A stretch of 13,033 bases of DNA from an uncultured candidate division Zixibacteria bacterium (GTDB lineage Bacteria; Zixibacteria; MSB-5A5; GN15; FEB-12): NCBI GenBank assembly GCA_913009765.1, contig CAJVYT010000077.1:1-13033 (forward strand). Direction: 5' to 3'. Positions 1-6,342 of this stretch are shown one piece after another. The translations under genes and the position numbers were made by a program. Position 1 is the stretch's first letter. The number at the start of each line of letters is the position of its first letter. The notes beneath the pieces were generated by a model. That model was not told the origin of the DNA, did no database searches, and saw only the letters and a program-made list of their open reading frames with translations.

Positions 1-38
1 GATTTACACTCTTTCCCTACACGACGCTCTTCCGATCT
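1..38 (+). other. Illumina TruSeq P5-side adapter (artefact)
   Basis: These 38 bases match the end of the Illumina TruSeq universal adapter, finishing in CGCTCTTCCGATCT at base 38. There is one mismatch, a T for C at base 4. This is library sequence and not genome, so genomic sequence begins at about base 39. It explains why the first gene has no start codon in the window. Confidence 0.97.
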
Positions 39-1394
39 ATCTATTCGCAACTCTTACGTAAAACTGTTCTCCCATATTTACTTGCTCGGGAAAATCAATC
101 ATCGGCACTGACTTATTTTTCCTTTTTAAAGCAAAGTCAATTTTGGTCGACAGAACAGCTTCGGACGTATCAATGGGAACGCTTGAAAAAACTTCTAAAA
201 GAGAGCTATGAGAATACTCTGTATTATCGAACAGCTATGGATGAACATGGATTGACCCCTGAATCTTTTACATCATTTGATGATCTTAAAAAATTGCCTA
301 TTCTCACAAGAGATATTACATTTGACAAACAAGAACAGTTTTTTTCAAAAAAATACAGCAAATCCTCTCTACAGGAATTCACCTCCGGCGGAACCACCGG
401 ACAACATGCTATTCTTTTTCGTACTCAGGAGAGTTTTAACCAAAAACTTGCGATGGCATGGCGGCATGAAACATGGATGGGAAGATTTCCTACTGATAAA
501 ATGGCACTTATCTGGCCGGCAGCAATGGACATCACTGAGAATGAACCGCTAAAGACTAAAATAAAAAACAGATACATGCACCGTATAATGATTTACAAGG
601 CTGGCGGGCTTGACTTGGCATCATTGAACTTTATCAACCAAGATTTGCTGAAATTTAATCCTAAATTCCTCAAAGTGTTCCCCTCGGCTTTATTTGGATA
701 TACTGAATTCTGTATTGAAAATAATTTGAAACATCCAAAATACAAAGCTATTCTCTCAACCGGAGAACCACTGTCAGAAAATCAAAAAAAATTGTTTGAA
801 CAAACTTACAACTGCCCTGTTTTTGACATGTACGGTTCCCGTGAAGTTGGTAATACGGCATCAGAATGCTCAGAACATGAGGGCATGCATATTACCATGG
901 AAACTTCTTATGTAGAATTTGTCAAAGAAAACAAAGATGTTGAGTTCGGCAGTGAAGGAGAAATGCTTATTACCGATCTTACCAATTTTGCTTTCCCGTT
1001 GATTCGCTATGCTATCAACGATTATGGCATCCCCATGAAAACAAACTGTTCGTGCGGAAGAGGGCTTGTTCGGATGGATAAAGCATTAGGACGGTTGTCT
1101 GATAATATATATAAACCGGATGGCTCCAAAATACTGGGACATGTATTAGGTATTGCTATAACTTTTGAAGGTCCGCCTATCGGTCAAACACAAGTCATTC
1201 AAAAAACATACACAGACTTTATTGTTAAAATAACCAATAAGCCTAAACCAACAAAAGAGATTATAGATTTTATTGAAAAAGAGATGAAGCATTTAATAGG
1301 CGAATCTATTAATATCGTAATCGAAATTGTCGATGAAATACCAAAGGAAAAATCAGGTAAAACAAGATTTATCAAATGTGAGATAGAAAAATAA
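39..1394 (+). CDS. PaaK/CapK-like adenylate-forming ligase, 5'-truncated
   Basis: This is an ANL-superfamily enzyme of the phenylacetate-CoA ligase/CapK type, which activates a carboxylic acid as an acyl-adenylate using ATP. Counting from the first genomic codon at 39, the visible motifs are: the family-typical N-terminal stretch with FWSTEQLRTYQWERLKKLL (about 36-54), the phosphate-binding loop TSGGTTGQ (115-122), YGSREVG (265-271, motif A5), RYAINDYG (323-330), a cysteine pair CSCGR (337-341), GRLSDN, and the C-terminal GKTR whose lysine fits motif A10 (440-443). The frame is open from the adapter junction onward. The TTG at 183 would remove conserved residues, so I read it as an internal leucine; the true start lies outside the contig. 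At about 451 residues seen, only a few are missing. It leads a polysaccharide operon, 19 bp ahead of a glycosyltransferase. Relatives occur in capsule and exopolysaccharide clusters. The substrate is unknown, and CoA-ligase activity is not assured. Confidence 0.9.
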   Translation: MYSQLLRKTVLPYLLARENQSSALTYFSFLKQSQFWSTEQLRTYQWERLKKLLKESYENTLYYRTAMDEHGLTPESFTSFDDLKKLPILTRDITFDKQEQFFSKKYSKSSLQEFTSGGTTGQHAILFRTQESFNQKLAMAWRHETWMGRFPTDKMALIWPAAMDITENEPLKTKIKNRYMHRIMIYKAGGLDLASLNFINQDLLKFNPKFLKVFPSALFGYTEFCIENNLKHPKYKAILSTGEPLSENQKKLFEQTYNCPVFDMYGSREVGNTASECSEHEGMHITMETSYVEFVKENKDVEFGSEGEMLITDLTNFAFPLIRYAINDYGIPMKTNCSCGRGLVRMDKALGRLSDNIYKPDGSKILGHVLGIAITFEGPPIGQTQVIQKTYTDFIVKITNKPKPTKEIIDFIEKEMKHLIGESINIVIEIVDEIPKEKSGKTRFIKCEIEK

Positions 1395-1413
1395 ATGTTC
1401 TGAAGGAATTTAC

Positions 1414-2604
1414 GTGAAGATACTGATTATAGATGAAGAATTCCCCTACCCATTAAATTCAGGGAAAAGACTGCGAACAAGCAACCTTACTTATGAACTT
1501 GCCAAAAGTAATGATGTGTCATATCTCGCTTTTGGAGAAAAACAGAGTGCATCGGCACAACATTTCAAATCTCAAAATATTCAGCCGATAGCTGTTACTC
1601 CAATCAATAATAAAAAATCAGGGCTTTCATTTTATATCAAATTATTAGCAAATCTTTTTTCACCTGACCCATATATTGTTACATCGCATTACTCAAAAGA
1701 GTTTGAAACAACTTTGCATACACTAATTTCCGATAAGGCTTTTGATGTTCTCATTTGCGAATGGACACCGTATGCTCAATATGTCAAGAACATTCACAAT
1801 GCCAAAAGTATTATAGTTGCTCATAATATAGAATCCGATATTTGGAAACGCTACTACGAAAACGAAACTAACCCACTCAAGAAATTTTATATCGGTTTAC
1901 AGTATAAAAAAATTCTTACCTTTGAAAAAAACTGTTTCAAATGGGTCAATGGTGCCACAGCGGTATCCTCTATTGATGCATCCTTTATAGAAAAATTACA
2001 ACTTCCATACAAACCGGTAGTAATTGAAAATGGCGTTGATACCGATTTTTTCCAGCCGTCTGACAAACAAATTTTCCCTAACAGATTAGTTTTCACCGGT
2101 TCAATGGACTGGCGTCCCAACCAGGATGCTGCTGAATTTTTTGCCGCTGAAATTCTTCCGCTTCTCAAAAAATCTGTTCCTGATATTGAAGCATATTTTG
2201 TCGGACGAAACCCTCCCTCTCATATTGTAGAGCTTGACAAAATTGACGGTATCACTATTACCGGAATGGTCGATGATGTCCGTACTTTTATCGCCGAAGC
2301 GGCACTCTATATAGTTCCTCTCAGAATCGGCGGAGGTTCTCGTTTGAAAATTTTAGAAGCGATGAGTATGCAAAAACCGATAGTGTCCACATCGGTTGGA
2401 GCAGAAGGTTTAGAAGTCACCGACAAACATGATATTTTAATTGCTGACTCGCCCAAAGAATTTTGTGATACTATTTTAAAAGCACTGGCAGATAAACAAC
2501 TCTGTGACACAATTGCTCAAAACGGAAATAAGTTAGTACATGATAAATATAAATGGAGCAGTATCGGCAAAAAACTAAACCAATATGTATCAGAGCTGTC
2601 ATAG
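1414..2604 (+). CDS. GT4-family glycosyltransferase, EpsH1-associated-like
   Basis: A GT-B fold, retaining glycosyltransferase (396 aa, usual length). It probably moves a sugar from a nucleotide-sugar donor to a lipid-linked glycan at the cytoplasmic face of the membrane. The N-terminus EFPYPLNSGKRLR (9-21) and the HNIESDIWKRYYE segment (137-149) resemble sugar transferases associated with PEP-CTERM/EpsH1-type exopolysaccharide loci; that family match is from memory. The C-terminal domain shows IENGVDTDFF (204-213), FTGSMDWRPN (227-236), the ITGMVDDVR loop (282-290) and GGGSRLKILEAMS (306-318), followed by PIVSTSVGAEGL. No signal peptide is visible. The start is GTG at 1414, preceded by AAGGA at 1403-1407 with 6-nt spacing. 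The next gene begins directly after its stop codon, so the two are probably translationally coupled. Donor and acceptor cannot be deduced. Confidence 0.92.
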   Translation: MKILIIDEEFPYPLNSGKRLRTSNLTYELAKSNDVSYLAFGEKQSASAQHFKSQNIQPIAVTPINNKKSGLSFYIKLLANLFSPDPYIVTSHYSKEFETTLHTLISDKAFDVLICEWTPYAQYVKNIHNAKSIIVAHNIESDIWKRYYENETNPLKKFYIGLQYKKILTFEKNCFKWVNGATAVSSIDASFIEKLQLPYKPVVIENGVDTDFFQPSDKQIFPNRLVFTGSMDWRPNQDAAEFFAAEILPLLKKSVPDIEAYFVGRNPPSHIVELDKIDGITITGMVDDVRTFIAEAALYIVPLRIGGGSRLKILEAMSMQKPIVSTSVGAEGLEVTDKHDILIADSPKEFCDTILKALADKQLCDTIAQNGNKLVHDKYKWSSIGKKLNQYVSELS

Positions 2605-3735
2605 ATGAATAATAACAAGAAAAATAAATTACGCATTTTACACCTTCGGGCTTCAAATTTTTACGGCGGTCCTGAAAGACAACTTCATTTTCATGCTAAG
2701 TACGCCAAAGATGAAAATGTCGATGTTGTCATATCTTCTTTTTTAGAAAACAGTCAAACTCCCGAATTTATTACAATAATTTTAAACGATAATATTGAAA
2801 CTCATACCTTTGATGTTGCCAGTGCCTATGACCGCTCGGCAGTTAAAAAAATCAAAGAATATCTCTGTGAAAATAATATTGATATTCTTTGTACCCATGA
2901 CTACCGCACTCATTTTTACGGTATGTTTGCAACAAAAAATATTAAAACAAAATGGATTGCATTCTCTCGCGGGATGACCAAAGAAAATTTGAAAATAAAA
3001 ATTTTCACTTATTTTGAAAAATTTATTATTAAAAAAGCTGACCATCTTGTTGCTGTATCAGAATCACAAAAACAAAAACTCATTGCCCAAGCAGTATCAG
3101 AAAATAAGATTACAACCATTCATAATGCAATTGACATCAGTTTAGTTGATAATATCAACCCGCTTTCATTAAAAGAAAGATTTGATTTCCCTCATGACTC
3201 AATAGTTGCCATCAGCGGAGGACGTTTTTCAGAAGAAAAAGGTCAAATTGATTTTGTAAAAGCAGCCGAAATTGCAATTGAAAAAAACAAATATCTTCGC
3301 TTTGTTCTTTTTGGTGACGGACCCGATGTTGAGAAAATAAAGAAATATATACATGAAAAAAATCTCGTCACATATATTATCTGTCCCGGATTTGAAAAAA
3401 ACATCCTCGGATATTTAAAAGATGCAGACATGCTGGTAAATCCATCTCTTTCAGAAGGACTGCCCAATATTGTCTTAGAAGCAATGGCATCCCAAATTCC
3501 GGTTATTGCCACAAATGTTGGAGGACTCCCTGAAATAATAGATTCAGGTAATAACGGCATTCTTATACCATCTGAAAACAGCCGAGTATTAGCAGATACT
3601 CTGCTTACTTTAGCTTCAGATTTACAGGTTCAGGATAAATATAAAAAAAATGCTCGACAAACAATTATTGATTCATTTAATTTTAAAAGTCAAAACAACA
3701 AACTGATAAACCTCTATACACAGATAGCCGATTAA
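2605..3735 (+). CDS. GT4-family glycosyltransferase
   Basis: A second retaining GT-B glycosyltransferase (376 aa), expected in the cytoplasm or peripheral to the inner membrane. Visible motifs are the N-terminal glycine-rich acceptor loop SNFYGGPERQL (17-27), VAVSESQKQKL (149-159) at the domain junction, IHNAIDIS (172-179), GGRFSEEKG (205-213) at the start of the donor domain, and the E-x7-E motif of GT4 enzymes as E284 and E292 within SEGLPNIVLEAMA. IATNVGGLPEII (301-312) follows. The ATG directly abuts the TAG stop of the upstream glycosyltransferase with no gap. Only a weak Shine-Dalgarno-like GAG lies upstream, inside the previous gene, which favours translational coupling. It is clearly distinct in sequence from the glycosyltransferases on either side, so it probably makes a different linkage. 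Sugar specificity is not deducible. Confidence 0.92.
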   Translation: MNNNKKNKLRILHLRASNFYGGPERQLHFHAKYAKDENVDVVISSFLENSQTPEFITIILNDNIETHTFDVASAYDRSAVKKIKEYLCENNIDILCTHDYRTHFYGMFATKNIKTKWIAFSRGMTKENLKIKIFTYFEKFIIKKADHLVAVSESQKQKLIAQAVSENKITTIHNAIDISLVDNINPLSLKERFDFPHDSIVAISGGRFSEEKGQIDFVKAAEIAIEKNKYLRFVLFGDGPDVEKIKKYIHEKNLVTYIICPGFEKNILGYLKDADMLVNPSLSEGLPNIVLEAMASQIPVIATNVGGLPEIIDSGNNGILIPSENSRVLADTLLTLASDLQVQDKYKKNARQTIIDSFNFKSQNNKLINLYTQIAD

Positions 3736-3737
3736 AA

Positions 3738-4862
3738 ATGCCTGAACCGATTAAAATAGCTTATGTAATTGATACCATAGCAACACCCTCAGCCGGAACA
3801 GAAAAACAACTGCTCTACTTGCTGAACGGGTTAAACCGTGATAAAATATCGCCTTATTTGGTCTGTTTTTATCAATCGGAATGGATGGAATCGCAAACAT
3901 TTGATTTCCCTGTGTACTATATAAACTTGCGGAGTTTTTTATCTGCTGATTTTTTTAAGGCATATAAATTATTTAAAGATCTACACAAACAACAAAAGTT
4001 TGATATTGTCCAAACATTTTTCAAAGATGGAAATATCTTCGGAACTATCGCAGCTCATTTTGCAAAAGTCCCCAAAATAATTTCAAGCCGTCGAAATATA
4101 GGCTACTGGCATAATAAATTTCAGATAACTATTTTACGGTTTTTACAAAAATGGACAACTTATTATTTGGCTAATTCTCAGGCAGCAGTTGACATGACTA
4201 TTGAAATTGAACATGCGGACAAAAAGAAGTTTCATATCATTTACAATGGATTAGACCTCAAACGATTCCAATCAATAGAGCGTATAACAAGGCAAAAACA
4301 AAGAGAAATATGGAAATGCTCAGAAGATGATATTGTAATCGGGACTGTTGCCAATTTACGACCGGTAAAAAGACTTCATACTGTTATCGAGACAGCCAAA
4401 AAGTTGATACCGCAATATCAAAATTTAAAATTTATATGTATTGGAGAAGGGTCAGATAGAAAACATTTGGAAAATCTAATAAGCAGTTATAATCTTACTG
4501 AATATTTTTTTCTCCCCGGAAGTTCAGAAGATATTCCGTCTGTTCTTTCAGGTTTTGACATTGCATTACTTCCCTCATCGAATGAATCTTTTTCAAATTC
4601 ATTGATAGAATACATGGCATCATCTCTCCCGATTATTGCTACAAAAGTCGGCGGTAACTCAGAGGCTATTACCCATGATGAAAATGGTCTCTTATATAGT
4701 TTAGAAAATCAAAACGGTTTAACTGAATCTCTCAAAATTATTTTAGACAAAAAAGAAAAAGCTCACACACTTTCAGAACATGCAAGAAAAAAAGCATTCG
4801 CAGAATATTCTATTGAGAAAATGATTCAAAACCACGAACAATTTTACCAATCAGTCATATAA
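3738..4862 (+). CDS. GT4-family glycosyltransferase
   Basis: The third consecutive GT4-type glycosyltransferase (374 aa). The N-terminal domain has SAGTEKQLLYLLNGL (18-32), the glycine-rich acceptor-side motif, and ISSRRNIGYWHNK (115-127). The hinge region has YLANSQAAVD (143-152) and IIYNGLDLKRF (167-177). The donor domain opens with GTVANLRPVKRLHT (202-215) and holds the E-x7-E pair E283 and E291 in NESFSNSLIEYMA, then IIATKVGGNSEAI (299-311). Only 2 bp separate it from the previous stop codon. It lacks a signal peptide or membrane span, as expected for a cytoplasmic enzyme adding sugars to an undecaprenyl-linked glycan. It resembles many FCB-group EPS glycosyltransferases, but I cannot assign its substrate. 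Confidence 0.92.
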   Translation: MPEPIKIAYVIDTIATPSAGTEKQLLYLLNGLNRDKISPYLVCFYQSEWMESQTFDFPVYYINLRSFLSADFFKAYKLFKDLHKQQKFDIVQTFFKDGNIFGTIAAHFAKVPKIISSRRNIGYWHNKFQITILRFLQKWTTYYLANSQAAVDMTIEIEHADKKKFHIIYNGLDLKRFQSIERITRQKQREIWKCSEDDIVIGTVANLRPVKRLHTVIETAKKLIPQYQNLKFICIGEGSDRKHLENLISSYNLTEYFFLPGSSEDIPSVLSGFDIALLPSSNESFSNSLIEYMASSLPIIATKVGGNSEAITHDENGLLYSLENQNGLTESLKIILDKKEKAHTLSEHARKKAFAEYSIEKMIQNHEQFYQSVI

Positions 4863-4873
4863 CGAGGTTTTTT

Positions 4874-5458
4874 ATGAAACGAATATGTAAGATGATAGTC
4901 ATAGCATTTTTCTATATCCTTATGCTTCCTTTTGGTGTCTTAGCGAAGCTCACCTATAAACTGTTCGGCTCACAAATTCTTTTTACAATGTTTGGAGAGT
5001 TCCTTTCTCTTATACCGAGTTTTCCGGGGTATTTTAGTCGGGGATGTTATTATCAAATGACTCTTGCCAAAGCAGACATTGAGCTGTTTTTAGCTTTTGG
5101 ATCGTATATTTCAAAAATTGAGACGAGAATTGGAAAAAATGTGGCTATTGGAGGAAGAACGACTATTGGACTTGCTGAAATAGGTGATAACGCTGCGATT
5201 GCAAATCATGTATCAGTTCTCTCCGGCAGGAGACAGCATAATTTTGATGATCCCGGTTCATTGGTTGTTGATGCAGAAGGTGTTTTTGACAAAATAGTTA
5301 TTGGCAATAATGTATTTATTGGTGACCAATCGGTAGTTATGGCTAATATAGGAGACAAGTCGATTATCGGAGCCGGCTCTGTAGTGGTTAAAGAAATCCC
5401 TTCATACTCGGTTGCAGTCGGTAATCCTGCAAAAGTAGTCAAAAAAAGAACTAAATAA
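4874..5458 (+). CDS. Hexapeptide-repeat acyltransferase, copy 1
   Basis: A left-handed parallel beta-helix O- or N-acyltransferase (194 aa), likely transferring acetyl or another acyl group from CoA to a sugar of the glycan. The first 30 residues are hydrophobic (IVIAFFYILMLPFGVLAKL) and probably attach it to the inner membrane. Hexapeptide turns run from about 86 to 172: IGKNVAIGG, IGLAEIGDNAAIA, IGNNVFIG, IGDKSIIGAGSVV. The loop SGRRQHNFDDP (117-127) contains H122, the likely catalytic base by position. The C-terminus AVGNPAKVVKKR (181-192) is the standard family ending. The start ATG at 4874 has GAGG at 4864-4867 with a 6-nt spacer. It lies 11 bp after the third glycosyltransferase and is followed by a homologous gene. 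The exact acyl donor and acceptor are unknown. Confidence 0.9.
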   Translation: MKRICKMIVIAFFYILMLPFGVLAKLTYKLFGSQILFTMFGEFLSLIPSFPGYFSRGCYYQMTLAKADIELFLAFGSYISKIETRIGKNVAIGGRTTIGLAEIGDNAAIANHVSVLSGRRQHNFDDPGSLVVDAEGVFDKIVIGNNVFIGDQSVVMANIGDKSIIGAGSVVVKEIPSYSVAVGNPAKVVKKRTK

Positions 5459-5465
5459 TTTTTTC

Positions 5466-5505
5466 AATATTCCTATATATATAAAAGACTCTATATAGGA
5501 ATGTT
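5466..5505 (+). promoter_or_regulatory. Hairpin covering the RBS of acyltransferase 2
   Basis: The arm at 5466-5479 pairs with 5492-5505 over 14 bp (13 Watson-Crick pairs and one G-U, 5468 with 5503) around a 12-nt loop. The core TCCTATATA / TATATAGGA is a perfect 9-bp inverted repeat. The 3' arm contains AGGA at 5497-5500, the Shine-Dalgarno site for the ATG at 5507, and ends just before that start. Folded mRNA would hide the ribosome-binding site, so translation of the second paralog may be damped or conditional. The stem is AT-rich with only two G-C pairs, and no T-run follows it, so a terminator is less likely. A protein-binding palindrome is an alternative. The pairing is seen directly; the function is inferred. 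Confidence 0.55.
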
Positions 5506-5506
5506 C

Positions 5507-6118
5507 ATGAAAAAAATTATTAAAAATATTATTATATCTATTATATTCTTTCTCACCGCTCCAATTGGGTATACTTCTAAAATTCTCTACCTTTTTTTTC
5601 AATCTACAATACTCTATGTTTTTTTTGCTCAATTTTTTGCTCTTGTCCCCGGCATTTTAGGAACATTCGTTCGAGCATCTTTTTATAAGCAAACTCTTAA
5701 GAAATCATATCTTGATTTGGACATTGGTTTTTGTTCTTTTTTCTCAAAAATTGAAACCGAAGTCGGTAAATCTGTTTTAATTACAGGACATTCTCAAATA
5801 GGACTTGTCAACATTGGAGATTATACAGTCATCGCAAATTATGTATCAATTCTCTCAGGACGCTATCAACACAATTTTACTGACCCTACAAAAAAAATAA
5901 CTGATGAAGTAAATGATACATATAACTGTATACATATCGGTTCAAATGTTTTCATAGGCGACAATTCAACTATAATGGCAAACATAGGTAATAATACAAT
6001 TGTAGGAGCAGCAAGCAATGTTATTAAACCTCTACCGCCGTATATTGTTGCTGTTGGAAATCCGGCTCAAATAGTAAAACAACGGATAAAAGAACCAAAT
6101 CAACCGGTTGCTGTATAA
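5507..6118 (+). CDS. Hexapeptide-repeat acyltransferase, copy 2
   Basis: A paralog of the gene just upstream (203 aa from this start), colinear with it along its whole length and about 40-50% identical by eye. It has the same hydrophobic N-terminus (IIKNIIISIIFFLTAPIG), the same beta-helix repeats (VGKSVLITG, IGLVNIGDYTVIA, IGSNVFIG, IGNNTIVGAAS), the same SGRYQHNF loop with the presumed catalytic histidine, and the same VAVGNPAQIVKQR ending. I chose ATG 5507 over the in-frame ATG at 5501. AGGA at 5497-5500 sits 6 nt before 5507 but directly against 5501, and 5507 aligns with the paralog's start. It is 48 bp downstream of copy 1, and the gap contains the RBS-covering hairpin. Divergence between the copies suggests they modify different sugars or positions, or use different acyl groups. 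It is the last gene of the tightly packed operon. Confidence 0.9.
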   Translation: MKKIIKNIIISIIFFLTAPIGYTSKILYLFFQSTILYVFFAQFFALVPGILGTFVRASFYKQTLKKSYLDLDIGFCSFFSKIETEVGKSVLITGHSQIGLVNIGDYTVIANYVSILSGRYQHNFTDPTKKITDEVNDTYNCIHIGSNVFIGDNSTIMANIGNNTIVGAASNVIKPLPPYIVAVGNPAQIVKQRIKEPNQPVAV

Positions 6119-6267
6119 ATTTTTCTACTTTGTTCAAAAATTAAACAATTTAAATATTATATGTACGTATCTCATACAAGAACGGTTATTTTATTCTGTT
6201 GTTACACATGAACTTAGAATGTTTTTTCTCTATTTTGTCTATAGGCATGAATTTTGAAGTTGAAACT

Positions 6268-6296
6268 TTGATAATATTTTTGCTTCTTATTATAAT
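6268..6296 (+). promoter_or_regulatory. Sigma-70-like promoter for the esterase-like/beta-helix pair
   Basis: TTGATA at 6268-6273 (5 of 6 to the -35 consensus) is followed after exactly 17 bp by TATAAT at 6291-6296, a perfect -10 hexamer. Transcription would begin near 6303, leaving a leader of about 40 nt before the ATG at 6343. It lies in the 224-bp AT-rich gap after the polysaccharide operon. The AT-richness makes chance matches possible, and some FCB bacteria use a different consensus, so this is a good but unproven call. Confidence 0.55.
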
Positions 6297-6342
6297 AAAG
6301 TGTGTAAGAGCAATTATAAAATAGAAAGCAGTATCAAATAAT

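Noticed and set aside
183..185. TTG as the start of the adenylate-forming ligase
   Set aside because: The frame is open upstream to the adapter at base 39 and encodes conserved family sequence, so this TTG is an internal leucine codon.
1887..2168. Antisense ORFs inside the glycosyltransferase and secreted-protein genes
   Set aside because: They lie opposite strongly supported genes, have no ribosome-binding sites or recognisable domains, and are the expected by-product of coding bias.
5501..5503. ATG 5501 as the start of acyltransferase 2
   Set aside because: The AGGA site directly abuts it with no spacer. ATG 5507 has a 6-nt spacer and aligns with the paralog's first residues.
6118..6145. 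AATTTTT / AAAAATT inverted repeat after acyltransferase 2 as a terminator
   Set aside because: The stem is purely A-T and too weak to call, and no G-C core is present.
6208..6324. Small 38-codon plus-strand ORF (MNLECFF...) in the gap before the esterase-like gene
   Set aside because: No Shine-Dalgarno precedes it, it overlaps the likely promoter, and its hydrophobic composition is what AT-rich non-coding DNA gives by chance.
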